Shown in pieces: positions 1 through 12,381 of a stretch of 64,000 nucleotides of DNA. Below the pieces are notes generated by a model. It saw only the letters and a list, made by a program, of their open reading frames with translations, made no database searches and was not told where the DNA came from. A program made the position numbers and the translations under genes. Source of the stretch: Vespula vulgaris (taxonomy: Eukaryota > Arthropoda > Insecta > Hymenoptera > Vespidae); NCBI RefSeq assembly GCF_905475345.1, contig NC_066587.1, positions 6,293,070 to 6,357,069 of the forward strand. The letters are read 5' to 3'. Numbering within the stretch: position 1 is the stretch's first letter; the number at the start of each line of letters is the position of its first letter.

Positions 1-347
1 TCTGCAAGATTATTAGGAGATGTTGCTGTATCGTTTACAAAGAATTGTGTTGTCGGCATAAAAGCGAACGAGGAACGTATTAAAAAATTATTAAATGAAA
101 GTTTAATGTTAGTTACTGCGCTTAATCCGCACATTGGATATGATAAGGTATATTTGTTTCACATTGATCATTAACATAAGCTTTGTGATATATAAATTTG
201 ACACAAAATATTTTGTAGTCTGCTACTATTGCTAAACAAGCTCATAAAGAAGGAACTACTCTAAAAGAAGCTGCATTGAAAAATGGAATAACAGCTGAAC
301 AATTTGATCAATGGGTCAAACCTGAAGACATGCTTGGACCTAAATAA
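1..347 (+). CDS. Fum1: Fumarate hydratase (class II fumarase), 3' end only
   Basis: This is the C-terminal part of class II fumarase, the TCA-cycle enzyme that interconverts fumarate and malate. Two coding exons are visible: 1-147, open at the window edge in frame 1, and 219-347, joined across a 71-base GT/AG intron in phase 0. The first encodes SARLLGDVAVSFTKNC and, further on, ALNPHIGYDK. The second encodes the typical fumarase end, with KEGTTLKEAAL, the segment FDQWVKPEDMLGPK and then TAA. The catalytic regions lie upstream of the window, so mitochondrial versus cytosolic targeting cannot be judged. A canonical AATAAA at 577-582 is the likely polyadenylation signal, giving a 3' UTR of about 250 bases. 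The family assignment is firm, because the C-terminal WVxPExMxGP motif is highly characteristic. Confidence 0.93.
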
Positions 348-903
348 ACTTAAAGAAAATAACCTAAAATGTGTTATTTTTGAAGTAGCTCATATTCACA
401 AGTGTATGCATTTTTTAATTAAAAATTTTTCCCTTTATACAAAAGACAACCGAAAAAATTGTTCTATAACATTATTAAAATTTCAATTATTCTATTATTA
501 GTTATCATCAAGCACAGTTTTATATTCGTCATCGTTGAATTACGAAAATGACCATATAAATTATGTATTTGGTACAATAAAATAAATGTTTATTTATTGT
601 TAAATTAATAACATTTTATATCAATTTTAACAATAATATATATGCGATGAAAATGTTCTTTTATTTTACAAGATATTATCTTTAGATATTCGAGAAAATA
701 TATCGGATTATAAACGCAGTTAATATGTATGTTGCGTAATCGGCGTTAATATCATATCGGAAATATGTTGTAATATATGTTTTTTATAAAATATGCTGCA
801 TATGTTTTATCAAAGTTATAGGTCAAAGTGTAATAACCTTGATAATTTCAAAGAATTTTCATCTAAACTTTCATTCAGTACGTTGCAGTAGTGTGTAAAC
901 AAA
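348..903. other. Intergenic: fumarase 3' UTR and arginase promoter
   Basis: This AT-rich spacer lies between fumarase and arginase, which are transcribed in the same direction. AATAAA at 577-582 probably ends the fumarase transcript. The region just before the arginase start has an arthropod-type initiator, TTCAGT, at 874-879. No other gene is visible. Confidence 0.6.
874..879 (+). promoter_or_regulatory. Candidate initiator (TCAGT type) of arginase
   Basis: TTCAGTAC at 874-881 matches the arthropod initiator consensus TCAGT and sits about 27 bases before the arginase ATG at 904. No TATA box is evident at the usual distance. This placement would give a very short 5' UTR. It is inferred from the motif alone. 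Confidence 0.35.
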
Positions 904-2395
904 ATGTTACCACAATTTCGAACGATTGTAAGAATGTTCAGTGCACGTAGTTACAATAAAGTTGGTATAATTGGAGTGCCTTTTGAAAAAGGACAGGTAA
1001 ATCTAATTTATAAAGTTTTGTTTTATCGATAATAATTACGAATATTAAATTTTCTTTTTTTTTTTCAACATGTTATAGCGAAAGAAAGGTGTTGCTCTTG
1101 GTCCTAAAATAATTAGAGATACTGGCCTTATAAAAGAACTAGAAGTATTAGGTAATTAATTTTCATCGTAAATACTTAAATTACAAATGTATTATATAAA
1201 AATATAAAAATATAGTTTTTATATTTTTCTAATAGGCTTAGATGTCCGAGATTATGGAGATATAATATATGAAGCACAAGGTACAGGCAATGTAAATAAT
1301 ATGACACATTTAGGAGATGTAGCAGCATGTACTAAACTTTTATCTGAACAAGTTCAACAAATATTACAAGATGGTCGATGTGTATTAACGCTTGGAGGAG
1401 ATCACAGTTTAGGCATTGGAACTATAGATGGTCATGTTCAAGTATGCTTTAAAAAAACAATTTATTTTCTACCAGTAATATATAATAGATATTAAATTCA
1501 CTTTCTACATAGGCAATGAAAGATGTTGCAGTACTTTGGGTTGATGCGCACGCTGATTTAAATACTAATAAGACTAGTGAAAGTGGAAATGTTCATGGAA
1601 TGCCTGTAGCATTATTAACGACTGAACTTTCTGATTACTGGCCACATTTACCTGGAATGGATTGGCAGAAACCAATGTAGGTTTTTATATTATTTAAAAA
1701 TTAAATAAGTACGAATTTATTTCGACAACAGTATATGAAACAAGCAGTATTATATAATGTGTGTATTCATTTATAGGCTATCTATCAGAAATGTGGCTTA
1801 CATTGGATTAAGATCTGTAGATAGTTACGAGAGATTAGTTATCGAAAAATTTGGTATTTCTGCTTTTGGAATGGAAGATGTTGAAAGATTTGGTAATCTT
1901 TATTTTCTAACTTGAACATCTTGATCTTTACTTTTATTATAAACTAATCATTTTAGGTATTCATAATACAATTTCTATGGCATTAGATAGAATTGATCCT
2001 GAAGGGTTAAAATCATTGCATGTTAGTTTTGATATTGATTCTCTAGATCCTCTGGAAGCTCCAAGTACAGGAACTGCAGGTATACAATTTGTAATTTTCA
2101 TACTTTAATTAAAATTTGATAAATTATATTGCACATAAATATTATCTTGTCTTTTACAGTACGTGGTGGATTAACTCTTCGAGAAGCAATTCATATAATG
2201 GAAGAAATCCATAGAACTCGTAGATTAAATGCTATTGATATAGTAGAAGTAAATCCTTATATCGGCGATCAACGAGATGTTAAATTAACTATAGAAGCTG
2301 CAATATACATTATACAAGCTGCTTTAGGATATAGTAGACGTGGTTTGAAAGTTCCTAAAGGCATTACTGATATGCCATTACAAACATTTAGATAA
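904..2395 (+). CDS. arg: Arginase, probably mitochondrial
   Basis: Arginase hydrolyses arginine to ornithine and urea and uses a binuclear manganese centre. Seven exons join in consistent phase: 904-996, 1079-1151, 1236-1441, 1513-1676, 1777-1892, 1957-2079 and 2160-2395, giving 336 residues. All metal-binding motifs are present: GGDHS in exon 3, WVDAHADLNT in exon 4 and SFDIDSLDP in exon 6. The substrate-side segment GNVHGMPV is also intact. The C-terminal exon carries VRGGLTLREA and DIVEVNP, as expected for the family. The N-terminus (MLPQFRTIVRMFSARSYNKV) is rich in Arg and Ser and lacks acidic residues, which resembles a mitochondrial presequence; known insect arginases are of this type. 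The start is the first ATG after a likely initiator and leads straight into the conserved KVGIIGVPFEKGQ. AATAAA follows the stop at 2402. Confidence 0.95.
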
Positions 2396-2503
2396 CATGG
2401 AAATAAATCTGTATTTTAATTTAAATACACTTGTCTTTTTTTATATAAACGAATATTAATTACATTAGAATAATTTTTTATAATTAATATATTACAAATC
2501 TAA

Positions 2504-2929
2504 TTACGATATATTTGTTATTGATGCACTATCATCTTTGATCACAAACACTTTACCAGGTATTTCTTTAATCGTTAGTTCTACCTTATAAATATTCGCA
2601 ACCAATTCTTTCTCAGCATTCTTAACTATATTAGCTTCGATACGTAATTCTCCACATTTTTGAGATCCTATGACAGGAACTGTAAACCAAGTAATATTTT
2701 CCTTTGTTCCATTTTTTTCATCATCACTTATATTCACTCTTTTTTCTTTTATTGGACTTCCTAATAAATCTACTGCTTTTGGATGATTGTATAAATATTG
2801 CATTCCATCTTTATATAGTTTAGTTTCACGAAAATCATTCTGTATTTTGAAGCGAAATGCATATCCTGTTCCAGCTGTTATAAAACCAGTAACACTAGCA
2901 ATTTTTGTTAATGTTTGAAGCGAGATCAT
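2504..2929 (-). CDS. Coa1: COA1-like cytochrome c oxidase assembly factor
   Basis: A 141-residue protein resembling cytochrome oxidase assembly factor 1, an inner mitochondrial membrane protein that helps early COX1 maturation. Visible features are a hydrophobic N-terminal segment (LTKIASVTGFITAGTGYAF), then the family pattern of FRETKLYKDGMQYL, NHPKAVDLLGSPI, a central PVIGSQKCGELRIEA strand and a C-terminal beta segment with VYKVE-like spacing. The ATG is immediately preceded by ...TACAG, a 3' splice site, so the whole coding region lies in one exon after a 5' UTR intron. A donor (CGAAG/GTAATG) at about 3140 fits that intron. A longer open frame running upstream through a poly-phenylalanine stretch is only the translated poly(T) of the intron. 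The gene converges on arginase, with 108 bases between the stop codons. Family assignment is by motif memory; a TIM21-like fold would be the alternative. Confidence 0.72.
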   Translation of the reverse strand: MISLQTLTKIASVTGFITAGTGYAFRFKIQNDFRETKLYKDGMQYLYNHPKAVDLLGSPIKEKRVNISDDEKNGTKENITWFTVPVIGSQKCGELRIEANIVKNAEKELVANIYKVELTIKEIPGKVFVIKDDSASITNIS

Positions 2930-2987
2930 CTGTATTAAATAAATGACTCGTATTATACACAAAGTTACTAAAATGCTTTTTATTTCG

Positions 2988-3023
<36 letters not shown>
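2988..3023. repeat. Poly(A) tract of 36 bases
   Basis: An uninterrupted run of 36 A on the plus strand lies inside the inferred 5' UTR intron of the COA1-like gene, about 60 bases upstream of its 3' splice site. On the transcribed sense it is poly(T), so it may act as an over-long pyrimidine tract or be the tail of an old retroposed sequence. Confidence 0.8.
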
Positions 3024-3025
<2 letters not shown>

Positions 3026-3149
3026 ATTCACTTATTCTAACATAAATTTTTTTGTGAAACCGATTTCATCTTCCAATTTATTAATTTAAATTATATTTGT
3101 AAAAGAAGAATTAAACAAATTGTTAAATTTCTAACATTACCTTCGTAAT

Positions 3150-5455
3150 GTTGCTTCGAGAATTTGAGGTTATATGACATGTGTACTATTAATATTCTTC
3201 ACAGTTCAGTCATTTATAAAAATGTTATTATATAGATAATCATAAATAACGTAATTATTAAAAAAATAAACTATTAACTATTTCCAACTAGTTGAAAAAT
3301 GATATATTTTACACATCAATTGATAATATTGTATTACTATTGTATCACCCCCTTATATGGCATGGAAGAGTTCTTAAAACTCTTCACACCTATATGCGAC
3401 TTCAGCGACAAGTGTGGACAAAGTATGAACTAAAAGTGCAATAGCGAAATACTATCCCAACTATGCATCTATTATATATATAAGCTTACGTAAGTTATAT
3501 ACCTCTTATGTATAATCTAAGAGATCGAATTACTCTATGATAGAAATTTTTATATATAATAAAAGTAGTAGTACATCTGTTAAAAACAGGAAAAAATCAT
3601 ATAGCAGATTATACTTCTCTAAAGATAGATTAATTAAAAAGTATTTATTAATTGTACAAATTTTATACTTTTGAAATATGTGAATATGACGACGAGAATA
3701 AGGGCCATAGAAAATGTGGTATTTAAACTGAAAGTCATAAATAAGAATTAATAAGAACGTGTAACAAAAAATAAAAATAATTACAAAATTAGAATCAGTG
3801 CATTTCTTTAAGAAATTACTTTCGAATTTTACATCTAATCTGTTTATCTATGAAAGTACGTTTAGCAATATAAAATATTTTAATGTTTAATTAGAAAGAA
3901 AAAATATTGAAAACGCACCGAGATATACAGCCATTCGCCCGGTAGTACTTGCGTTATGTAATCTAGATTTAGAATTTAATTTATCGCAAGTAATACCGAC
4001 CCAGATCTCACCACGTGGAGGTTGCTGCATGTGGAGATCCATGAGTTAATGATGACTCTACTCTAAAATCCAAATTCCAAGATGACATGCCGTTTATGAA
4101 AGATTCAAGCTTCTTGATTAACAGCAGGTGGTTAAGATTTGATTTATGAATAGCTCCATCTTTCAACACCGGAAGTATCAGTTATCATTATTTAACATGT
4201 GTTCCGTATCTAATGAAAGATTTTAAACTCCCGCGTAAAAATAAAAATTTCTCGATAATAAAAAATGATAAATAAATAAGAAAAAAAGTCTCTCGCCCAA
4301 GAGTTCACAACCAAGGAAATACATCCATGAGAAACTAGAAATGTTTAAACAATTATAAAATTATCGAATGTATATTAATTGTTTAATTTTAGACTTTGGA
4401 AAGAGAGAACTTCGATGTTTACTCGTCGGAATGGAAAAGAAGACTGAATCGATAAATGTGGAAGTCAGTCAAACGTTTGTTTTTGTTGATATTAAATGTA
4501 ATCAACGACTCGATCAAAATTTAAGTGTGTATAAATTTAAAATTGAAATTATTTTATATTTAACGCATGTTGAAAGGAATGTACGCTATTGTTTAAATAT
4601 TAGTTTATTGTACTCCGTATATATTTCGTTTAAATAATTATGAAATTATTTAAAAGATCTTATTTATTTTTGCATTAGAATTATTAGGAAAGCTCATTAA
4701 AATGATTAAATAAGTTATCCTAGATTTTTTATGCGAGTACGACGAAATGATGTTTTTTGTTTCGTTAATAATTTACGTATAAAAATAAAGCTATTTAAAA
4801 AATTCGAGAAAGCAATATCTTTGCTTGAACCTTCATCTTTAAAATAAAATCTTGTTCATCAAAATCGTTCAAGAATTATCCTTATAATCATTGTTGGTAT
4901 AAAATATTACAAAACTAGTGATAATGAACAATCTTAACAATATTAATGCATGAATTATTTTTAATTTGATGCATTTTAAATTATAGATATTATAATACTT
5001 CCTCGATAAAACATTTGGAAAATTAAACATCAGAGAAACAGCAGTACAACTTTCTTTTTTTATGCTGGCTAAATGAATCAACGACGTTCGTTGGTACATG
5101 GGAGCAAACTGAAGAAGAGAATAAAAAAATAAATCTATTTATTATTAGCATTGCGATTTCTTTTATTTATTTATTTCTTTTTTTCTTGCGCGTAACATTC
5201 TTAATCGATCGATTATTTCTAAACATACTGGCGTTACAACAATTTACACACTAGGCTTAAGAAACGTATGTGCAATTTTGAGTAGAAACTAATCCTAGAA
5301 ATAGCTTTTGCTTGCATTTGTTCAACTTAAGTAGTTTATATTTTTAAATCTTTTTAACTACTGTCATAAATTCCGATCCGGATATAATATCGTTTCGTTT
5401 CTTTTTATATATACAAAAGATTACAAAAACTGAACCAATACAAATCTCATATGAT

Positions 5456-5510
<55 letters not shown>

Positions 5511-5615
5511 ATAAATGAATATACTTTGAATTATGCGTAAATATGCATCACAGTAGTTCCATAAAACATGTACACTTGTGATAAATCTTATGGGAAACAA
5601 TATACAGATTAAACG

Positions 5616-5646
<31 letters not shown>

Positions 5647-5685
5647 TTATTTATTTATTTATTTATACATATAAATATAAATACA
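3150..5685. other. Intergenic, no gene recognised
   Basis: This AT-rich spacer lies between the COA1-like gene and a palindromic element. It contains a (TA)n run at 5459-5502, a second TA/TTTA patch at 5615-5666 and only short random open frames. No splice-linked coding segments or RNA genes were recognised. Confidence 0.6.
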
Positions 5686-6360
5686 TAAAGGGTGGGTCAA
5701 AGAAAACCTACTAGACTTTAAATAATATTGAATACACTCCTAAACATAAGAGGAATATTTATTATAGTTTAAATAAATCTACAAATTTTTTAGAATTGTA
5801 ACATATGACAATAGTTCATTTTAAATGCCTCATACGAAAAGGAATGTCCAACAAATGTATACCATTCTGCTAGAGATACTCCTGAGTGTAGATGAACACA
5901 TTAGATATTGCTCGACGATATATGTTAACTAACGACTTGGTGAACATTATTTTCAAATTGGCTAGTCGATTGCGATGCACAGCTCTTTAAATGTCCTCAT
6001 AAAAAGATCTGGAATTGTCAAATTCAGAGACTTGGCCAGATATGTAACATCGACAAATCTAGAGATAATGCAACCTGGAAAAAGATTTTTCTATGGGGAC
6101 AGTTAGAAAGTATTGTATATTGTAATCAATCAATTTCTAACGTGTTCAACCGCGCTGAACACATTAGAAAGTCATCAACCGAATGGTTAACATTCGACGA
6201 ACGTTTTCTTTCGTACGAGACATTTAAAATAAGATATTGTTATGTGCTATAATTCTTCAAGATCTATAGATTTATTAAAGCTATAATAAATATTTCTTTT
6301 ATGTCCAGAAGTATTCGGAGTATCATTTAAAATCACGAACATTCCCGTAGATCACCCCTT
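5686..6360. mobile_element. Palindromic inverted-repeat element, about 670 bp (MITE-like)
   Basis: Two arms of about 180 bases, 5686-5870 and 6178-6360, are inverted copies of each other at roughly 70 percent identity by eye. Shared stretches include AGGRATATTTATTATAGYTT, AATAAATCTA, CATTTTAAATGYCTC and a terminal AAGGGTG/AAGGGGTG. The outer ends lie in TA-rich sequence and are compatible with a TA target duplication. The centre of about 300 bases has no significant open frame. This is a non-autonomous DNA-transposon relic in form; the superfamily cannot be named from sequence alone. It lies just downstream of the Unc-76 stop codon. Confidence 0.7.
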
Positions 6361-6376
6361 ATATATAAATATATAA

Positions 6377-6432
<56 letters not shown>

Positions 6433-6649
6433 ATAAATTAAGACTAGATGAGAATATCAGGTTACCACTTCTAATCCTACAGCCAATACACATCGAGTGT
6501 AATATTAAAGTACAACTCAGAAGCAAGAACGGTTGTTTCAAATACAACGCACGCGGTACGATGATGGTTGCAGAGCATTGGCAAGAAGAAGAGAGCAATC
6601 ATTGTTTTGGACTTTTGAGTATCTCCGAAGGAAATCGACTGTACACTCA

Positions 6650-9157
6650 CTAAGTAGGACAGAGAACTAAAACAGAAAGATAAATATTTTTTTTAAAGTA
6701 ATCATTCTTTATTTGTTATTAAGAATTTTTCATATCACTTACCTTTGAGAATATAATCCGTTAGCAAAGTTGGTACAGTTGGACTATCTTCGCTAATTGC
6801 TTTCAATACTGCAAAAAAATATCACACGTTAGAATAATAAAAATGCAAATTTCTTGTTTTCTACTATAGTTATTTTTAATCTCATTAATATGTTAAAAAT
6901 ATTTTTAAGCTATAGACTTTACTTTTAATTATCGATCGAATTTCATAGAACAATAAATAAATAAATAAATAAATAAATAAATTCTCGCAGATTCAGAACA
7001 TATTCATTTTAAATTAGAATAATTATTTTTATAAACAGACAAAAATTAATTGAATTACTTTTAATAAGAACTTGCAGAGCCTGATTATCTGGTGGTCCGC
7101 TGTCCGTGTGATATGGAATGACAGTGGTCAAGTATTTCGATTCTTGCAACGACCTATGTTGCGGTAACGGACTAGTACCATTCTGCATTTGGTTTTTCTT
7201 TTTCGTAACATGATGTTGCCTTCGTCGATTTTGTACTGCCAACAAAAGTGAGATGAACTGATTCTTCAATTCCTTTTCGTATTCTAGCTCATCTCGTAAT
7301 GCGAGTTCAGCTATGAGAGTCTCGCTCAATGCTCCAACAAGTGATTCCATTTCTCCGAGTAGTTCGGTAAGTTGATTCGAAGTCAATTGTTTCAATTCTG
7401 AAATATTTTCATTCTGTAATATTTTCAAAATAAACGATACACATACACACATACACACAGGATGTTCCATTTGATTATTTTAAATATCTTCAGTGATTTT
7501 TAATAATACGCGATAAGATAATATATAAATATTTTGAAGATAGTTAAATCAAACAGGACATGCCATATACTTGAAGAATCTTATCTTAAAAAGAAAAATA
7601 AATAAATAAATAAATAAATTCCCCATACTTTTCTCATGTAATGGCGAGCCAAGAACCTCTCTACTCCTTTCCAATGCCTCGTCGCTATCAAGCAAGGAAC
7701 CATCGGAATCAGGTGATCTTTCCATAGACGGACTCTCCTAAAATATTCATTAAAAAAAATAAATAAATGAATAAGTAAATAAATAAAATAAAATAAAAAA
7801 GAAAAAGAAGGACAAAGAAGAGGAGTAATCCTAAAGTTAGATCGTTATTTCTCATTAATTAGCCAAAATTGTGATAATTGATTTTTCAAGAACTTTTTAC
7901 CTGCATAATGTCATCTATCTCACGAAGTACCTCTTCAGCTGTTTTCAAAGGTTCCTCTGGGCTATGAGTATCGGTACTGCTAGATAAAATCAAAGCGTGC
8001 ATATCCAAATCCGTTGCTACAGCTTCGTCTTCGCTACTTAAATCTTCTAATTCCGGTCTAAAGCGAAAAGGAAGAAAACAATTTAAGTAAAGATAAAGAA
8101 GAAGATTTCTTGTTTCTTTTCTTTTATTTATTTATTTATTTTTTCTATACCTTTCCAATGAAATCGGTGCCTCGTTAAGATTCAATGCTGGCATGTGCAT
8201 TTTTCTTGCATAAGATTTGCTCCAGTCGATCGGTAAAATATTGCCGAAAGTACCGGTGATAGTCCACCACATCCTACACATAAAACAAGATGGATCAGTA
8301 TCGTCGAAAAGACATGTTGCAAAAGATACGTCTCCTACTCCAATTACGCGTACCATCACATTAGCTGACTCATATCCTTTCCGTGATATCGTTATATATC
8401 ACGAATAACTCACCAGTGTCTGAATTTCCACGAGCTTTTGCAATTAATATGTCGTCATTTCCAATAATATCATCCCAAACGCTTCACATAGATATCTTTT
8501 GAGTTCCAAAAGCAAAAGGAAAAAAGAAAATAAGAAAACGAGAATGGAATACGGAAAGAAATAGTTTTTATCATATGGAACATTGCAAGCCCGATAAGTG
8601 TAAAGAAAATACAAATGGACAAAGTAATTAACAGTAAACGTATTTATCAAGAGAATTAAAAAATTTAGAATGATAACAGAATTAATTAGTATTAAGATTC
8701 TAGTTCAAAAAAATTAGAAAATACAAATTAAATTAGAACGAAAAGACGATTAATTGATATTAAACTCGAATGTACAATAAGTATGGTTAAAAATAAATGT
8801 TATTATCAAGAATATTCCAGAATAAAAATTAAATTAGAATCACAACGCGACTAAACAATATTGAACTTTTGAACTTAATAAAACGATAATAAATCGAGAG
8901 AAATTCATCGTAGATTAAAAATCAAAAAAGAAAAAAAAAAAAGAAAGAAAAAAGATCTCGAACGAAGGAAATCTCGATCTCGAGGGAGAACGGATACGTC
9001 GTTTGAGATTTTCCCATGTTACACATGTAAGAGGAAATTGCAAATTCACCAACATAATCTCACATTTCAAATCGGATCTCTAACAGCTTCGGATAGATCT
9101 AAAAGTAAGTGGAAGTTGGTAGCAGCGGAAGTTATGATGATGATGATGAATATTTTC

Positions 9158-9225
<68 letters not shown>

Positions 9226-12200
9226 AAGAGAAAGAAAACAAAGAGAGAACGAGAGACCGTTGCTTCGCTCGATGATGTCGCATTCGTTTAACCCCTCGAC
9301 TAATCGAGGTCAATTCGACCCACTCGTGTCTCTTTATTTGAAAGAGAAAAGAAAAAAAAAAAAGAAATACAAAGAGAAAGATAGATAAGTAGATCAAATT
9401 ATTTTTACTTTTTTCTTTTCATATATAATTGTAAATAAATATAATATTGCAATATATTATGCAGATATACGGATAACAAAAAATAGAAAAGTTACAAAAA
9501 AAATTATATAGAATGAATCGTATAATTCGATCAATTTTACTAATATATCAATTTACAAGATTTTGATATAGATTATATACAAAAAAGAAAGACAAAAATA
9601 ATATTGCAATAGACAAGGTGTTCGTTCATAGATATCCGAGCAAATATTATGCGAACATTTTTTTTTTATTCGTAACCATCGCGAATTATGAAGGCCGATA
9701 TAGTATTTTTTTCTTTACAATAGATATTTTAATGGATTCCTATAAATTTTTTTTCTTTACATATTACATAGTAATAATTATTTGTTTTAAACTTTTATGT
9801 AATAAAAAATTACTATTATGCATCGTTTATGATACAATCGACATTTTAACAACTAACTAACAGATTCACGCTTCATGTTATACAAATACATTATTTACAA
9901 ATTAAGCAATCGTTTTTAACGAGTTAGAGGTCAATGATCCTATTCGAGATAATCGACTTCAAAATATTATGCAGTCTGACGATTATCTTCCAAATTGTAA
10001 AACCAATTATTTTAACACTAAAATATCAATTATCTTATAAAGAATGAATAATTAAATATACAATAATTTTTTACTGAATATGATTTTGATTGACATAGAA
10101 TACTGATATAAATACAAAAAGAAAAAAAACTATAATTATAAGTATCCATTTAAAAAGACTATGTCGACCTTTATAATTCGGAAAGGTCAATTATAGAAAA
10201 AGAGAAACAGAAAAAAAAATTGTACATGTATTTTATAGCTGACTCAGAGCTGTGCTAATTTCTCTTATTAAACTTTCTTGAAACTTCAATCACTCATGAG
10301 ATATTTGCTCGGACATTTATGAATGGAGTAGTTGTATATTGATATACTAAAAAATAGGATGATTAGAGACAAAAAAAAATATATACATAGGATGAATTAT
10401 ATAATTTGATTGAACTTATTAACAATCAAATTTACAAGATTTCAATATGTATATATAGATAATATATAAAATTTTAATACATTTTACAAATAAATCAATC
10501 GACTTGTTATTAACCTTTCATAAATCGATATAAAAAATAAAAAGAGAAAAAAAATATTAAAAATAAGAATTACAATGTATATATTTCATGTGATTATGAA
10601 TTTTTACAAGTATCGTTATAAAAATATATGTTTTCTGATACTTCATATACGTGATTTAGATTACTTTCAAAATTATTCAAACATCTTACAAATGATTGAT
10701 AACAGAAAATATTTCAGTTTTATTCAGAAGAAGAAACTATATATTCAGTTACACTTTTTAATTATAATCATGTTAACTTAATTTAGAATAATATTAAAGA
10801 TTTCTTCTTTTTCTTCTTCTTCGATATCGTAATTTTCTTTTTTGTGATGTTTCGAGAGTACGAAAATATTTATGAAAAATTATGCGGTAACACATCCATC
10901 ATATCCCCATCTACTTTCTTCATAAGTATTCGGATACTCACATAAAATAGAAATAATTAAATTTTTTTCATATATTTTCGACCTTTCTTTGTCGAACAAA
11001 AAATCTAAAATGTAACTTAATCCACTAACAAAATAAAAACAGTATTATATTTATCCAAGTTTGCAATCATTAGACGGTACATTAAAAAATTTCTTTTTCT
11101 AAATTCTTTTAGATTATTAAAATATAGATAATTGTAATATAAAATAAACCATAAAATCAATTTTTACAATATTTCAACTTACAATTATGTTTGTTATAAT
11201 AATTACCAGCTGAAATAGTAATTCTCTTGTGCGATCTTTTGCTGAATCGACTTTGAATCATTTATTCGACGATTCTCGATTAGTTCATCTCTTTAATAAT
11301 CTCATGAATTCTAAACTATCTTATATAATGAACACATAAATTATTTTCATATTTTAATGTTTAACACTTTGGCAATTTCTGAACTAGATAAAAGATTTAC
11401 GAGAATAAAAAGAAAGAAAAAGAAAAAAAAGAAGAAAAAAAGAAAAAGAAAAAGAAAAAAAAAGATACATTGATTCGAGTAATTAACATCGATTTTCGTG
11501 CCATAGAAAACGTGATAGGAAAGAATATAACCAACAGGACGATGTATGTATAATAATCATCGAAAGAGAAAGCAGAAAGATGAATGAAAATGAAATATAT
11601 TCGAAATTTAATGTTCCATCTCGCACTTTCAAAATCTGATCGATGACTTTGACAAAATATCTATAAAAATAAAAATAAAAGAGAGAGAGAGAGAGATGCA
11701 TTGACTCCAATAAATAATTTTAATGTTCGTGTCATCGTCCATCAGAAACAGAATAGGTGGGAATTTAATCGACGAGACGATCTACCTATATAACGTACGT
11801 TTGTATATATTTTTATTTATTTATAAAGAAATATGTACTCTGAAGTAAATAATTTCGATGTTCATTGAATCGGAAAGAAAATAGGGAAGGGACTTTTAAG
11901 CGATGATACGATGTATGTATAATAATCATCGAGAAAAGAAGAGAGAAAGAAAAAGAAAAAAAAAGGAGAAGGAGAAGGAAGAGAAGAAAAAGAAGAAGAG
12001 AAGAAGGAAAGGTTTCAGGTTCCTCGAGGTAGGCAAAGCCAACGAAGCGTTTCTCGAACGGCAAAACGGCTTTGGTTTGAGCGCGTGCGCAACGATATTG
12101 ACCGATGTCGGGCTCTTCGCGCTCTTTGCGTCTCCTCCACCTTCACTGGAGGGTTGTTGCTGCGAGTGTAGCTCGATACGAGGACAAAACATAGGGAGAA

Positions 12201-12330
12201 AGAGGGAGAATGGGGAAGAGAGAGAAAGAGAGAGAAAGATAGAGATCAAATTTTCATGCTTTTGACGTCGATCGAAGCTTTACGAATATCATCTCATTCT
12301 CAATTTCGATCGAATCTATATCGTTTACAA

Positions 12331-12381
<51 letters not shown>

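Noticed and set aside
9038..9397. Long open frames on both strands rich in Arg-Glu or Ser-Leu
   Set aside because: They are translations of the (GA)n run; both strands are open equally and there is no homology or splice support.
11903..12265. A 120-residue Lys/Arg/Glu-rich frame in the Unc-76 intron
   Set aside because: A purine tract drives the composition, and the antisense frame is equally open.
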